Shown here in pieces: positions 45,772 to 54,385 of a stretch of DNA of 64,000 bases; the first letter of the stretch is position 1, and each line of letters starts with the position of its first letter. The position numbers and the translations under genes were made by a program. Location: the NCBI GenBank assembly GCA_023423995.1, contig JAFAEL010000181.1, forward strand, positions 1 through 64,000. Reading direction: 5' to 3'. The notes beneath the pieces were generated by a model. That model did no database searches. It was not told the origin of the DNA and saw only the letters and a list, made by a program, of their open reading frames with translations. Source of the stretch: Pseudomonadota bacterium (GTDB taxonomy: Bacteria > Pseudomonadota > Alphaproteobacteria > Rhizobiales > Beijerinckiaceae).

Positions 45772-47568
45772 TTGGGTTGGGCAGCCGATCGCTGGCGGCT
45801 CTACGGTCTGGCCCTGAAAGAGGCGGGCCGCGTGCCGATCCTCTGGCTTCGCCGCACCGCGCGCAGCGCGGCCTGGCGCGTGTCCAGGCCGGAGCGGCTG
45901 CTCTTCGCGCCCCAGGACCTCCGGACCAGCGACCCCACCGTCGCGCAGGACATCTATTCCGGCCTCTTCACCTTCGCGGGGCGGGACGTCGAGACGCGCG
46001 GGCGCTCGCCCTTCGAGCTGGAGCCGCCCACGGCGGAATGGGCGCGCGCCCTCTACGGCTTCTCCTGGCTGAGGCACCTGCGCGCCGCCGACACGCCCCT
46101 CGCCCGCGAAAACGCCCGCGCGCTGGTCGGCGAGGCGGTCGGCCCGCGCCGGCATGAACTCGCCCGTGGCGTCGCCCGCGAGCCGCGCGTCGTGGCACGG
46201 CGGGTCATCTCCTTCCTGTGCCAGTCGCCGCTCGTCCTGAACGGCGCCGATCCGGCCTTCTACGCCTCCTTCCTGCGCGCGATCGGCCGCGGCGCGGCCG
46301 AGCTGGAAGGCGATGCGCTCGCCGCCCGGGTCCCGCTCGACCGTCTCCATGCCGCGATCGCCCTCAGCTACGCCGCGCTCTGCTGCGGCGGGCTCGAGAA
46401 CCGGCTGAAGCGGGCAACGCGCCTCCTGGCGACCGAGCTCGATGCGCAGATCCTGCCGGATGGCGGCCACATCAGCCGCCACCCCGGAATCCTCGTCGAG
46501 CTCCTGCTCGATCTCCTGCCGCTCCGGCTGCTCTATTCCAGCCGCTCGATCGAGCAGCCCGAGGCGCTCGGCCGGGCGATCGACCGCATGATGCCGATGC
46601 TGCGCTATCTCCGCGGGGGCGGGCGGGAGCTCGCGCTTTTCAACGGCATGGGGCCGACCCCCGTCGACCAGGTCGCAACGCTGCTCTCCTACGACAGCGT
46701 CCGCGGCACGCCGCCGAGCCATGCCGAGCAATCCGGCTATGCGCGGCTGGATGCGGCCGGGCTGGTCGTGATTGCCGATACCGGGCCGGCGCCGCCGCTC
46801 GATTCCTCGGCATCGGCCCATGCCGGCTGCCTCTCCTTCGAGATGACCGCCCAGGGCGTCCCCGTGGTGGTGAATGTCGGCTCGTCCGCGGCGCCGGGCC
46901 CTGCCCGTTCGGCGGCGCGCCGGACGGCCGCCCATTCCACCCTCGAACTCGGCGATGTCTCGTCCGGCCTCTTCCTCGAGGATGCCCGGGGCGAGGTCGC
47001 GCGCTTCATGCAGCGGCAGCTCGGGCCGGTCCTGGCGCGCGGCCCCGCCGTGGTCCGGGTGGAGAAGAAGACGGAGCCGGACGGCTCGGTCACGTGCACG
47101 GCCCGGCATGACGGCTACGAGCCGCGCTTCGGGGTCACGCACGAAAGGGAGTGGCGCCTCCGGCCCGACGGCGCGCGGCTCGACGGCACCGACCGCGTCC
47201 TCGGCACGGGCCGGCATCGCGAGCGTCCGCCTGCGCCGGTGATCCGGTTCCACCTGCACCCCAACGTCCTGCCGCGGCTCAATTCGGCGACGGCGGTCGA
47301 GCTGACGCTCGGCCCCGGCGACGAGGTCTGGCGCTTCCTGAGTGAGGATGTCGCGCCGACCCTCGAGGAAAGCATCTATTTCGGCGGGCCGCAGGGCCGG
47401 CGCCCGACGACCCAGATCGTCCTCCGGCTTCCGCCGCCCGCGCAGGATGCGCCGATGACGGTCCGCTGGAGCTTCGAACGTGTGCTAGAGAGGCACCCGC
47501 AGGTGGCCGAGCAAGCCGCCGAAGCGTCACTTGAGCCTGCGGCCGCCGAGACCGCGCCGCAATCCTGA
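45772..47568 (+). CDS. Heparinase II/III-family protein
   Basis: A 598-residue protein. A long alpha-helical region (about 30-330) is followed by a beta-rich heparinase II/III C-terminal region starting near GYARLDAAGLVVIADTGP. Relatives are found between rsmB and purH in many alphaproteobacteria, as here; substrates there are not defined and may be cell-surface glycans. No signal peptide is obvious. The start is uncertain: TTG 45772 has a weak ribosome-binding site. Confidence 0.84.
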   Translation: MGWAADRWRLYGLALKEAGRVPILWLRRTARSAAWRVSRPERLLFAPQDLRTSDPTVAQDIYSGLFTFAGRDVETRGRSPFELEPPTAEWARALYGFSWLRHLRAADTPLARENARALVGEAVGPRRHELARGVAREPRVVARRVISFLCQSPLVLNGADPAFYASFLRAIGRGAAELEGDALAARVPLDRLHAAIALSYAALCCGGLENRLKRATRLLATELDAQILPDGGHISRHPGILVELLLDLLPLRLLYSSRSIEQPEALGRAIDRMMPMLRYLRGGGRELALFNGMGPTPVDQVATLLSYDSVRGTPPSHAEQSGYARLDAAGLVVIADTGPAPPLDSSASAHAGCLSFEMTAQGVPVVVNVGSSAAPGPARSAARRTAAHSTLELGDVSSGLFLEDARGEVARFMQRQLGPVLARGPAVVRVEKKTEPDGSVTCTARHDGYEPRFGVTHEREWRLRPDGARLDGTDRVLGTGRHRERPPAPVIRFHLHPNVLPRLNSATAVELTLGPGDEVWRFLSEDVAPTLEESIYFGGPQGRRPTTQIVLRLPPPAQDAPMTVRWSFERVLERHPQVAEQAAEASLEPAAAETAPQS

Positions 47569-47581
47569 CCAGAGTTAAGCC

Positions 47582-49174
47582 ATGCCAAGCGATCTCCGGC
47601 GCGTCACCCGCGCCCTCCTGTCCGTTTCCGACAAGACCGGGCTCGTGCCTTTCGCGCAGGCGCTGGCCCAGCGCGGCGTCGAGCTGGTCTCCACGGGCGG
47701 CACCCATGCGGCCCTCGTGGCGGCCGGCCTGGAGGTGCAGGAGGTCTCGGAGCTGACGGGCTTTCCGGAGATGATGGACGGGCGGGTCAAGACGCTGCAC
47801 CCGGCCGTGCATGGCGGCCTCCTGGCCGTGCGCTCCAACCCGGAGCACCAGGCCGCCATGCTGGCCCATGGCATCCCCAGCATCGACCTCCTGGTCGTGA
47901 ACCTCTACCCATTCGAGGCGACCGTCGCGGCCGGCAAGGGCTATGACGATTGCGTCGAGAACATCGATATCGGCGGCCCCGCCATGATCCGGGCGGCAGC
48001 CAAGAACCATGCGGATGTCGCCGTGGTCGTGGACCTCGCCGATTACGACGCGATCCTGGCGGACCTCGCGGACCATGACGGCTCGGTCACGCTGACGCTG
48101 CGCAGGCGCCTCGCCCAGACCGCCTACGCGCGGACGGCCTCCTACGATGCCGCGATCTCCAACTGGCTGGCGGGCCAGATCGGCGAGGCCACCCCCGCCT
48201 TCCGGGCGATCGGCGGCACCCTCGCGGAGGCGATGCGCTACGGCGAGAACCCGCATCAATCGGCCGCCTTCTACCGCGGCCCCGAGGCGCGGCCGGGCGT
48301 CGCGACCGCCCGCCAGGTGCAGGGCAAGCAGCTCTCCTACAACAACGTCAACGACACCGACGCGGCCTTCGAATGCGTGGCCGAGTTCGACCCGGCCCGC
48401 TCGGCCGCGGTGGCGATCATCAAACACGCCAATCCCTGCGGCGTCGCGGAGGGCGAAAGCCTGCTCGACGCCTACGAGAAGGCGCTGCGCTGCGACCCGG
48501 TCTCCGCCTTCGGCGGCATCGTGGCCCTGAACCGGACGCTCGATGCCGAGGCCGCCCGGAAGATCGTGGAGATCTTCACGGAGGTGATCATCGCGCCCGA
48601 CGCCTCCGATGAGGCGATCGCCATCGTAGCGGCGAAGAAGAACCTGCGCCTTCTCCTGACGGACGGCCTCCCGGATCCGCGCTCGGCCGGCCTCGTGGTC
48701 CGCACCGTGTCGGGCGGGTTCCTGGCCCAGTCGCGGGACAATGCCGTGGTGGACGACATGGACCTGAAGGTCGTCACCAGGCGCGCGCCCACGAACGAGG
48801 AGCTCGGCGACCTCCGCTTCGCCTTCCGGGTCGCCAAGCACGTGAAGTCGAACTCCATCGTGTACGCCAAGGGCGGCGCCACGGTCGGGATCGGGGCCGG
48901 CCAGATGAGCCGGGTCGATTCCTCCCGCATCGCGGCCTGGAAGGCCGCCGAAGCCGCCAAGACCGCCGGCCTGCCCGAGAGCCTCGCCAAGGGCTCGGTC
49001 GTCGCCTCCGACGCCTTCTTCCCCTTCGCGGACGGGCTCCTGGCCGCCGCCGAGGCGGGCGCCACGGCCGTGATCCAGCCGGGCGGCTCCATGCGGGACG
49101 ACGAGGTCATCCGGGCCGCCGACGAAGCCGGGCTCGCCATGGTCTTCACGGGACACCGCCACTTCCGGCACTGA
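47582..49174 (+). CDS. purH: AICAR transformylase/IMP cyclohydrolase
   Basis: A 530-residue bifunctional purine enzyme for the last two steps to IMP. The IMP cyclohydrolase part opens with [19 protein letters not shown] and includes [18 protein letters not shown] residues ([17 protein letters not shown]). The transformylase part holds the Lys-His catalytic segment [12 protein letters not shown] and the terminal FTGHRHFRH. It lies 14 bases after the heparinase-like gene. Confidence 0.97.
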   Translation: MPSDLRRVTRALLSVSDKTGLVPFAQALAQRGVELVSTGGTHAALVAAGLEVQEVSELTGFPEMMDGRVKTLHPAVHGGLLAVRSNPEHQAAMLAHGIPSIDLLVVNLYPFEATVAAGKGYDDCVENIDIGGPAMIRAAAKNHADVAVVVDLADYDAILADLADHDGSVTLTLRRRLAQTAYARTASYDAAISNWLAGQIGEATPAFRAIGGTLAEAMRYGENPHQSAAFYRGPEARPGVATARQVQGKQLSYNNVNDTDAAFECVAEFDPARSAAVAIIKHANPCGVAEGESLLDAYEKALRCDPVSAFGGIVALNRTLDAEAARKIVEIFTEVIIAPDASDEAIAIVAAKKNLRLLLTDGLPDPRSAGLVVRTVSGGFLAQSRDNAVVDDMDLKVVTRRAPTNEELGDLRFAFRVAKHVKSNSIVYAKGGATVGIGAGQMSRVDSSRIAAWKAAEAAKTAGLPESLAKGSVVASDAFFPFADGLLAAAEAGATAVIQPGGSMRDDEVIRAADEAGLAMVFTGHRHFRH

Positions 49175-49250
49175 CGGGCATTTACGCTTCCTTGGCCATG
49201 GAGCCGCCACCTTTCGGAACAAAGGAACGCGTCCCTCCAGCGGTTCGGCC

Positions 49251-49727
49251 ATGAAGCTCAAGACGATCCTGGCGGCGCTCGCCCTGGCGCCGCTTCTCGC
49301 CCAATGCGCCGGGGACGACCTGACCAAGGTCGTCCCTTCGGACAAGGTCACGACCACCACGCGCGACGCCGCCCAGGCGGCCGCCCTGATCTCGGAATAC
49401 CGCAAGGCGCGCGGGCTCGGCCCGGTGGTGGCCGACGCGGCCCTGAACGGCGCCGCCGAGCACCAGGCCCGTGCGGTCGCGGAGGCCGGCAAGCTCTCGC
49501 ACGGGGCCTTCGCGACCCGGATGGCCAGCTTCAAGATCGGCGGGCATTCGGCCGAGAACCTGTCGGCCGGTTCGGACAACGTCGCCGGCGCGATCGCGCG
49601 CTGGAAGGCCTCTCCCGGCCACAACGAGAACCTGCTCATGCCGGAGGCGCGCCGCATCGGGCTCGCCCGCGCCGACAGCCCGCAGCACGGCTACCGCCAC
49701 TACTGGGCGCTCGTCCTGGCGCAGTAG
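49251..49727 (+). CDS. CAP/SCP-domain lipoprotein
   Basis: A 158-residue exported protein. The signal ends in a lipobox (LLAQC at Cys19). The CAP domain follows (about 40-155), with LNGAAEHQARAVAEAGKLSHGAF, SAENLSAG and SPGHNENLLMPEARRIGLA, including the conserved His and Glu residues. Function in bacteria is unclear. It follows purH by 76 bases. Confidence 0.88.
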   Translation: MKLKTILAALALAPLLAQCAGDDLTKVVPSDKVTTTTRDAAQAAALISEYRKARGLGPVVADAALNGAAEHQARAVAEAGKLSHGAFATRMASFKIGGHSAENLSAGSDNVAGAIARWKASPGHNENLLMPEARRIGLARADSPQHGYRHYWALVLAQ

Positions 49728-49791
49728 CCGCCCGACATTGCGGGATCACGGCAACATTCCCTGAAGGATTGAACCCTTATCCTTCGCGCCC

Positions 49792-50913
49792 ATGGACGTG
49801 GTGACCTATGCCCGTCGGGGCGACACGCGACCGGCCGCGCCGGCCGATTCCGACCGGCCGGATCCGGACGGCGCGCGCATCGCGTGGGTCGATGCCGCCA
49901 AGGGCATCTGCATCATCCTCGTGGTGATGATGCACGCGACCCTCGGGGTCGGGGCCGAGATGGGCCGCGAAGGCTTCATGCACTGGGTCGTCGCCTTCGC
50001 CAAACCCTTCCGGATGCCGGATTTCTTCCTGGTCTCGGGGCTCTTCCTCGGCCGGGTGATCGCGCGCGACTGGCGGAGCTACGCCGACAAGCGCGTCGTG
50101 CACTTCTTCTACTTCTACCTGCTCTGGCTCGTTCTCCAGTCGGCCGCGAAATACGGCCAGGTCTCGGGCGGCTCGCCGCTCGGCTTCCTCGAGCACCTCG
50201 CGCACGGGCTCTACGAGCCCTATTCGACGCTCTGGTTCATCTATCTCCTGGCGGTCTTCTCCGTCGTCACGAAGCTGCTGCGGCACGTCTCGCCGAACGT
50301 CCTGCTCGCCGGCGCGGCGGTCCTGCAGATCCTGCCCATCGAGACGGGCTGGCTCGTGGTCGACGAGTTCTGCGAGCGCTGGGTCTATTTCCTGGCCGGC
50401 TACCTCCTGGCCGGGCGGATCTTCGCCCTGGCGGATTGGGCTTCCGCCAACCCCCGGCCAGCGCTGCTCGGCATCGCGCTCTGGGCCGTCGTGAACGGGG
50501 TGCTGGCCTTCGCGCCCGGCCCGGTCCCGGCCTTCCCGACCATGGCGGAACTGCCGCTCGTCGGCCTTCTCCTGGGGCTCGCGGGTGCCGTCGCGATCGT
50601 GGCGGCTGCCTCGCTCCTCACCCGCAAGGCCGCCCAGGCGGCGGAGCCGCTGCGCTATTGCGGCCAGAACTCCATCGCCATCTATCTCGCCTTCTTCCTG
50701 CCGATGGCGGCGACCCGCACCATCCTGATCAAGACCGGCATCATCCAGGACGTCGGGATCGTGTCCCTCGTCGTCCTGATCGTCGCGATCGTCGCGCCGC
50801 TGGTACTCGAGCGGCTCGTGCGCCGAACCCCGCTCTCCTTCCTGTTCCGGCGGCCGGCCTGGGCGCATATCGTGCCCACCCGCCGAGGCGTGCGGCTCCA
50901 GGCCGCCGCGTGA
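49792..50913 (+). CDS. Membrane acyltransferase (acyltransferase family 3)
   Basis: A 373-residue polytopic protein with about ten membrane helices. It opens with RIAWVDAAKGICIILVVMMHATLG, the characteristic first helix with the conserved His of OafA/NodX-type acyltransferases. A later MPDFFLVSGLFLGR segment is also typical. It likely O-acylates a surface glycan. The start is the ATG at 49792, giving a soluble N-terminal 30 residues. Confidence 0.88.
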   Translation: MDVVTYARRGDTRPAAPADSDRPDPDGARIAWVDAAKGICIILVVMMHATLGVGAEMGREGFMHWVVAFAKPFRMPDFFLVSGLFLGRVIARDWRSYADKRVVHFFYFYLLWLVLQSAAKYGQVSGGSPLGFLEHLAHGLYEPYSTLWFIYLLAVFSVVTKLLRHVSPNVLLAGAAVLQILPIETGWLVVDEFCERWVYFLAGYLLAGRIFALADWASANPRPALLGIALWAVVNGVLAFAPGPVPAFPTMAELPLVGLLLGLAGAVAIVAAASLLTRKAAQAAEPLRYCGQNSIAIYLAFFLPMAATRTILIKTGIIQDVGIVSLVVLIVAIVAPLVLERLVRRTPLSFLFRRPAWAHIVPTRRGVRLQAAA

Positions 50914-50917
50914 CCGG

Positions 50918-51829
50918 CTAGTCGGTCGAGCCGCGCAGCGCAAGTTCGCCCCGCGCCGCCCTGATCTCGTCGACCGCCGCCGCGATCTTCATCTCGAGAA
51001 GCTTCGCCCCGCGTTCGGCGGATGCGCGCGTCGGGTCGCCGTCGGACCCGGTCTGCTCCGACCAGACGGGGCGGTCGGTCCAGCGCTCGAGCTTCACGCC
51101 GGCCGGATGGGCGGCCAGCAGCTCGGACGTATCCTGGATCCCGCCATGCCGGCCGATGCTGCCCGTGGTCTCACCCTGCGACCTGAGCCAGGCGAGCTGC
51201 GCGGGATCGGCGCCATAATCCCTCACGCTGATCGCCTTGACGCCCTCCCCGGCCCATTCGCGGGAAAGCCGTTCGGCGACGGCGTTCTGCACGGGAAGGC
51301 TGTCGCCGTGGTCGGCGATGAAGCAGATCGTCCGGAAGCCGGCCGCCTTGAGCGAACGCGCGATGCCCTCGAGCGTCCCGGCATAGACCTCCGGCTTGAC
51401 CCCGATCGTGCCCGGGAACCGCATGTGGCCCGTCGCGGGTTCGTGGCCGCCCTCGGGCACGAAGGATACGACCGGCGTCACCAGCGTGCGGCCGAGCGTC
51501 GTCGCGATGCGCCTCGCCGTATAGGCCACGATGCGGTCGTGCTTGCCGATCGCGAGATGCGGACCGTTCTGCTCGAGCCCTCCGGACGGCACGATGACGG
51601 TCGTGTAGCCATGCTCCAGGAAGCCCCGGACCTCGACCCAGGTCAGCTCGGCGATCTCGACCTCGGCCGGCAGCGGCGCGGTCAGGCTGCGGGGCGCAAG
51701 CGCAACCATTCCGCCGAGCGCGAAGCAGGCCGCGAGGGCGAAGAGCCGACGCTGACGCCGCGCCGCCGCGTTCTGGAGGGGAATGGTCGACATGAGGTTC
51801 CGGGCCGCAAGCACCGATCGAGCGGCCAT
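50918..51829 (-). CDS. Exported creatininase-family protein, variant metal site
   Basis: A 303-residue creatininase-family protein with an N-terminal signal or anchor (RRQRRLFALAACFALGGM). The usual SxEQHGPHL is GLEQNGPHLAIGKHD: Asn replaces the first metal-binding His. The later segment IADHGDS keeps a His, but HGGIQDTSELL lacks the usual Glu of HAxEAETS. This EQNGPH subgroup may bind metal differently or have another reaction. The start may instead be ATG 51793. It ends 5 bases from the convergent acyltransferase gene. Confidence 0.84.
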   Translation of the reverse strand: MAARSVLAARNLMSTIPLQNAAARRQRRLFALAACFALGGMVALAPRSLTAPLPAEVEIAELTWVEVRGFLEHGYTTVIVPSGGLEQNGPHLAIGKHDRIVAYTARRIATTLGRTLVTPVVSFVPEGGHEPATGHMRFPGTIGVKPEVYAGTLEGIARSLKAAGFRTICFIADHGDSLPVQNAVAERLSREWAGEGVKAISVRDYGADPAQLAWLRSQGETTGSIGRHGGIQDTSELLAAHPAGVKLERWTDRPVWSEQTGSDGDPTRASAERGAKLLEMKIAAAVDEIRAARGELALRGSTD

Positions 51830-51933
51830 GCCGGTTAACGATGGGTGAATCGAACCCCTCGAAGCGGAATTGCTGCGCGTCGTCGCGATCCGATCAGCCG
51901 GGCGTTAACGGGTGATCCACGACAATCCGCCCC

Positions 51934-52821
51934 ATGGTCGAGGCCTACCTTCTGCCCGTCGCCCAGCACGTCTGGGGCACGGTCCTCCACATCCTGCCGG
52001 CCACGCTCCTGCTGGCCGGCGTGTTCACGGTGCTGCACTGGGTCGCGGAGCCCTGCAACAGGGGCGTGCCCTGGTGGCGCAAGCCGGGCCTGGTGACGGA
52101 TTTCGTCTTCATGTTCGCGCTGCCGCTCGTCGGCAGCTGGATGCGCGTCTTCTTCCTGGCGGTCGGGGCGCTCTACATCTACCAGGTCGGCCCCGAAAAT
52201 CTCGGCAGCTTCTTCGAGGGCGGGCACGGGCCGCTCTCCGGGCTTCCCTTCTGGGGGCAGGTCGCGGCCTTCCTGATCCTGGCCGACCTGATGATGTACT
52301 GGACGCACCGGCTCTTCCACGGCGCGTCGCTCTGGCGCTACCACGCGATCCACCACGCGCCCGAGCATCTCGACTGGACCTCGGCGACGCGGTTCCACCC
52401 GATCAACATCTTCTTCCACAGCGTGCTGGCCGACGCCGTGCTCCTCCTGCTCGGCATCTCGCCGCAGGTGCTGGTCTATCTCGGGCCCTTCAACGTCGCG
52501 ATGTCGGCCTTCGTGCACGCCAATCTGGACTGGACCCTCGGGCCCTTCCGCTACGTCATCGCCGGGCCTGTCTTCCACCGCTGGCACCACACCGATCCGG
52601 AGCGGGGCGGATCGAAGAACTTCGCGCCGACCTTCCCGGTCTTCGACCTGATCTTCGGCAGCTTCTACATGCCCAAGGGCGAGCTCCCCGACCACTACGG
52701 GGTCGACGACAAGCAGTTCCCGGAGGGGTTTGCAGCGCAGATGCTCTATCCGTTCAAAAAGAACGGCGAAGCCCAGAGCGTCGCCCAGGCAGGCACTTCC
52801 GAGGTTCTGCCCGCGCGCTGA
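51934..52821 (+). CDS. Sterol desaturase/fatty acid hydroxylase family protein
   Basis: A 295-residue membrane di-iron enzyme with four or more helices. The histidine clusters are complete: HRLFH, HAIHHAPEH and HRWHHTD, plus a late HYGVDD. It probably hydroxylates or desaturates a lipid. The substrate (fatty acid, hopanoid or carotenoid) is not evident. It is divergent from the exported creatininase-like gene. Confidence 0.9.
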   Translation: MVEAYLLPVAQHVWGTVLHILPATLLLAGVFTVLHWVAEPCNRGVPWWRKPGLVTDFVFMFALPLVGSWMRVFFLAVGALYIYQVGPENLGSFFEGGHGPLSGLPFWGQVAAFLILADLMMYWTHRLFHGASLWRYHAIHHAPEHLDWTSATRFHPINIFFHSVLADAVLLLLGISPQVLVYLGPFNVAMSAFVHANLDWTLGPFRYVIAGPVFHRWHHTDPERGGSKNFAPTFPVFDLIFGSFYMPKGELPDHYGVDDKQFPEGFAAQMLYPFKKNGEAQSVAQAGTSEVLPAR

Positions 52822-52915
52822 GCGTTCACCTTGCCGTGTGGTGAAAAGTAGCGCGGAACCAGCCAGGGTTCTGCCTTATTTGCTGCGTTTGATGCTGCCG
52901 TAAGGGCGCGGAGGC

Positions 52916-54238
52916 ATGCGGCGCACCACATTGCTCAGTCTGGCGGCCGTGCTGCTCATGCTCGGCATGTGCCTGGTCGCGTGGCGCCTCGTCCTCGCGC
53001 CGACGGTCCTGCGCGTCGCCGTCGGCCCGCTGGCCAGCGAGGACGCCCGGCTGATCGCGGCGGCCGGGCAATATCTCATGCGCGAGCACGAGGCGCTCCG
53101 CCTCAAGATCGTCCCCACCGAGAGCGAGGCCGAAAGCGCACGCGCCGTCGACGAGGACCGGGCGGATCTCGCGGTCGTGCGGACGGATGTCGCCATGCCC
53201 GAGCGGGCTCAGGCGGTCGCCATCATGCATCGGGACGCGATCACCATCGTGGCCCCGCCCTCCCGCGGCATCGCGACCATCTCCGACCTGCGGGACCGCA
53301 CGGTCGGGATCGTCCGTCGCATGCCGGCGAACCTGCGTCTCCTGGAACTGCTTCTCTCCCATTACGAAGTGCCGAAGGAGAGCGTCCGGACCGTGGTCCT
53401 CGACGGGCCGGAGCAGATCGAGGCCGCCCTGCGGTCGGGGCAGATCGACGCCGTGCTCGCCGTCGGGACGGTGAACGGCCGGACCGTCTCCGCGACCGTC
53501 TCGGCCGTCACGACGGCGGGCGACGGAGCCGGACCGGTCTTCCTTCCCGTGAACGAAGCCGAGGCGATCGCCCAGCCCTCGCCGTATCACGAGACGTTCG
53601 ACATCGTCCCGGGCACCTTCGGGGGCACGCCGCCGCGGCCGTCCGAGACCGTCAAGACCCTCGGCGTCAACCACGTCCTCGTCGCCGCGACCTCCCTGCC
53701 GGACGCGGAGGTCTCGGAGCTGACGCGGCTCCTCTTCACGCTGCGGCCGGTGATCGCCCGCGAGATCCCGCTGGCCAACCGCATCGAGGCGCCCGAACTC
53801 GAGAACGGGCCTTCCACCCTGACCGTGCATCCCGGCGCGAGCGCCTATTACGAAGACGAGGTCCTGAGCTTCTTCGACCGCTACAGCGACTGGTTCTACC
53901 TGGGCCTGTTCGGCCTCTCGATCCTCGGCTCGGGCCTCGCCTGGCTGGCTTCGCAGGCCTCCAGCCACCAGCGGTCGAGCACGCTCGGCCTGCTGGACCG
54001 GCTGCTCGAGATCGTCCGGCATGCCCGGAGCGCCGAGGGCCTCTCGAAGCTGGACGAGCTGGAACGGGAGGCGGACGACATCCTCGGGGTCGCGCTGAGC
54101 CATGCCGGGACCGGGCGCCTCGACCAGCACGGGGTCTCGGCCTTCACGCTCGGGCTGGAACAGGCCCGCCAGGCGATCGCGGAGCGCCGCCGCACCCTCG
54201 GCCGCACGCGTCCTCTCCTCGCGCCGGCGGCCGAATAG
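52916..54238 (+). CDS. Membrane-anchored TAXI-family solute-binding protein
   Basis: A 440-residue protein. An N-terminal signal anchor (about 4-26) precedes a TAXI/TRAP-type periplasmic binding domain (about 30-310, LRVAVGPLASEDARLIAAAGQYL). A second membrane helix lies near 325-345 (WFYLGLFGLSILGSGLAWLA), then about 95 cytoplasmic, helical residues. No TRAP transporter membrane subunits are nearby. The architecture suggests a sensory or regulatory protein rather than transport. Function is inference. Confidence 0.83.
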   Translation: MRRTTLLSLAAVLLMLGMCLVAWRLVLAPTVLRVAVGPLASEDARLIAAAGQYLMREHEALRLKIVPTESEAESARAVDEDRADLAVVRTDVAMPERAQAVAIMHRDAITIVAPPSRGIATISDLRDRTVGIVRRMPANLRLLELLLSHYEVPKESVRTVVLDGPEQIEAALRSGQIDAVLAVGTVNGRTVSATVSAVTTAGDGAGPVFLPVNEAEAIAQPSPYHETFDIVPGTFGGTPPRPSETVKTLGVNHVLVAATSLPDAEVSELTRLLFTLRPVIAREIPLANRIEAPELENGPSTLTVHPGASAYYEDEVLSFFDRYSDWFYLGLFGLSILGSGLAWLASQASSHQRSSTLGLLDRLLEIVRHARSAEGLSKLDELEREADDILGVALSHAGTGRLDQHGVSAFTLGLEQARQAIAERRRTLGRTRPLLAPAAE

Positions 54239-54280
54239 GCCGGCTCTCTCACGCGGCCCGTTGCCGCAAGACGCCAGACG

Positions 54281-54286
54281 TATTAT
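54281..54286 (+). promoter_or_regulatory. Candidate -10 element for typA
   Basis: TATTAT, with TTGCCG 14 bases upstream (54261-54266), could be a typA promoter with a 95-base leader. The spacing is short for sigma-70, so this is tentative. Confidence 0.25.
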
Positions 54287-54385
54287 GTGCAGCGCAGCGT
54301 CATCACATCGTCAGCTGCGTTCGCCTGGACTCTGCATGCCTGCGGGAGCCCGTGCCGGCCGTTGCACGCGGACCGCTCGAGACAC

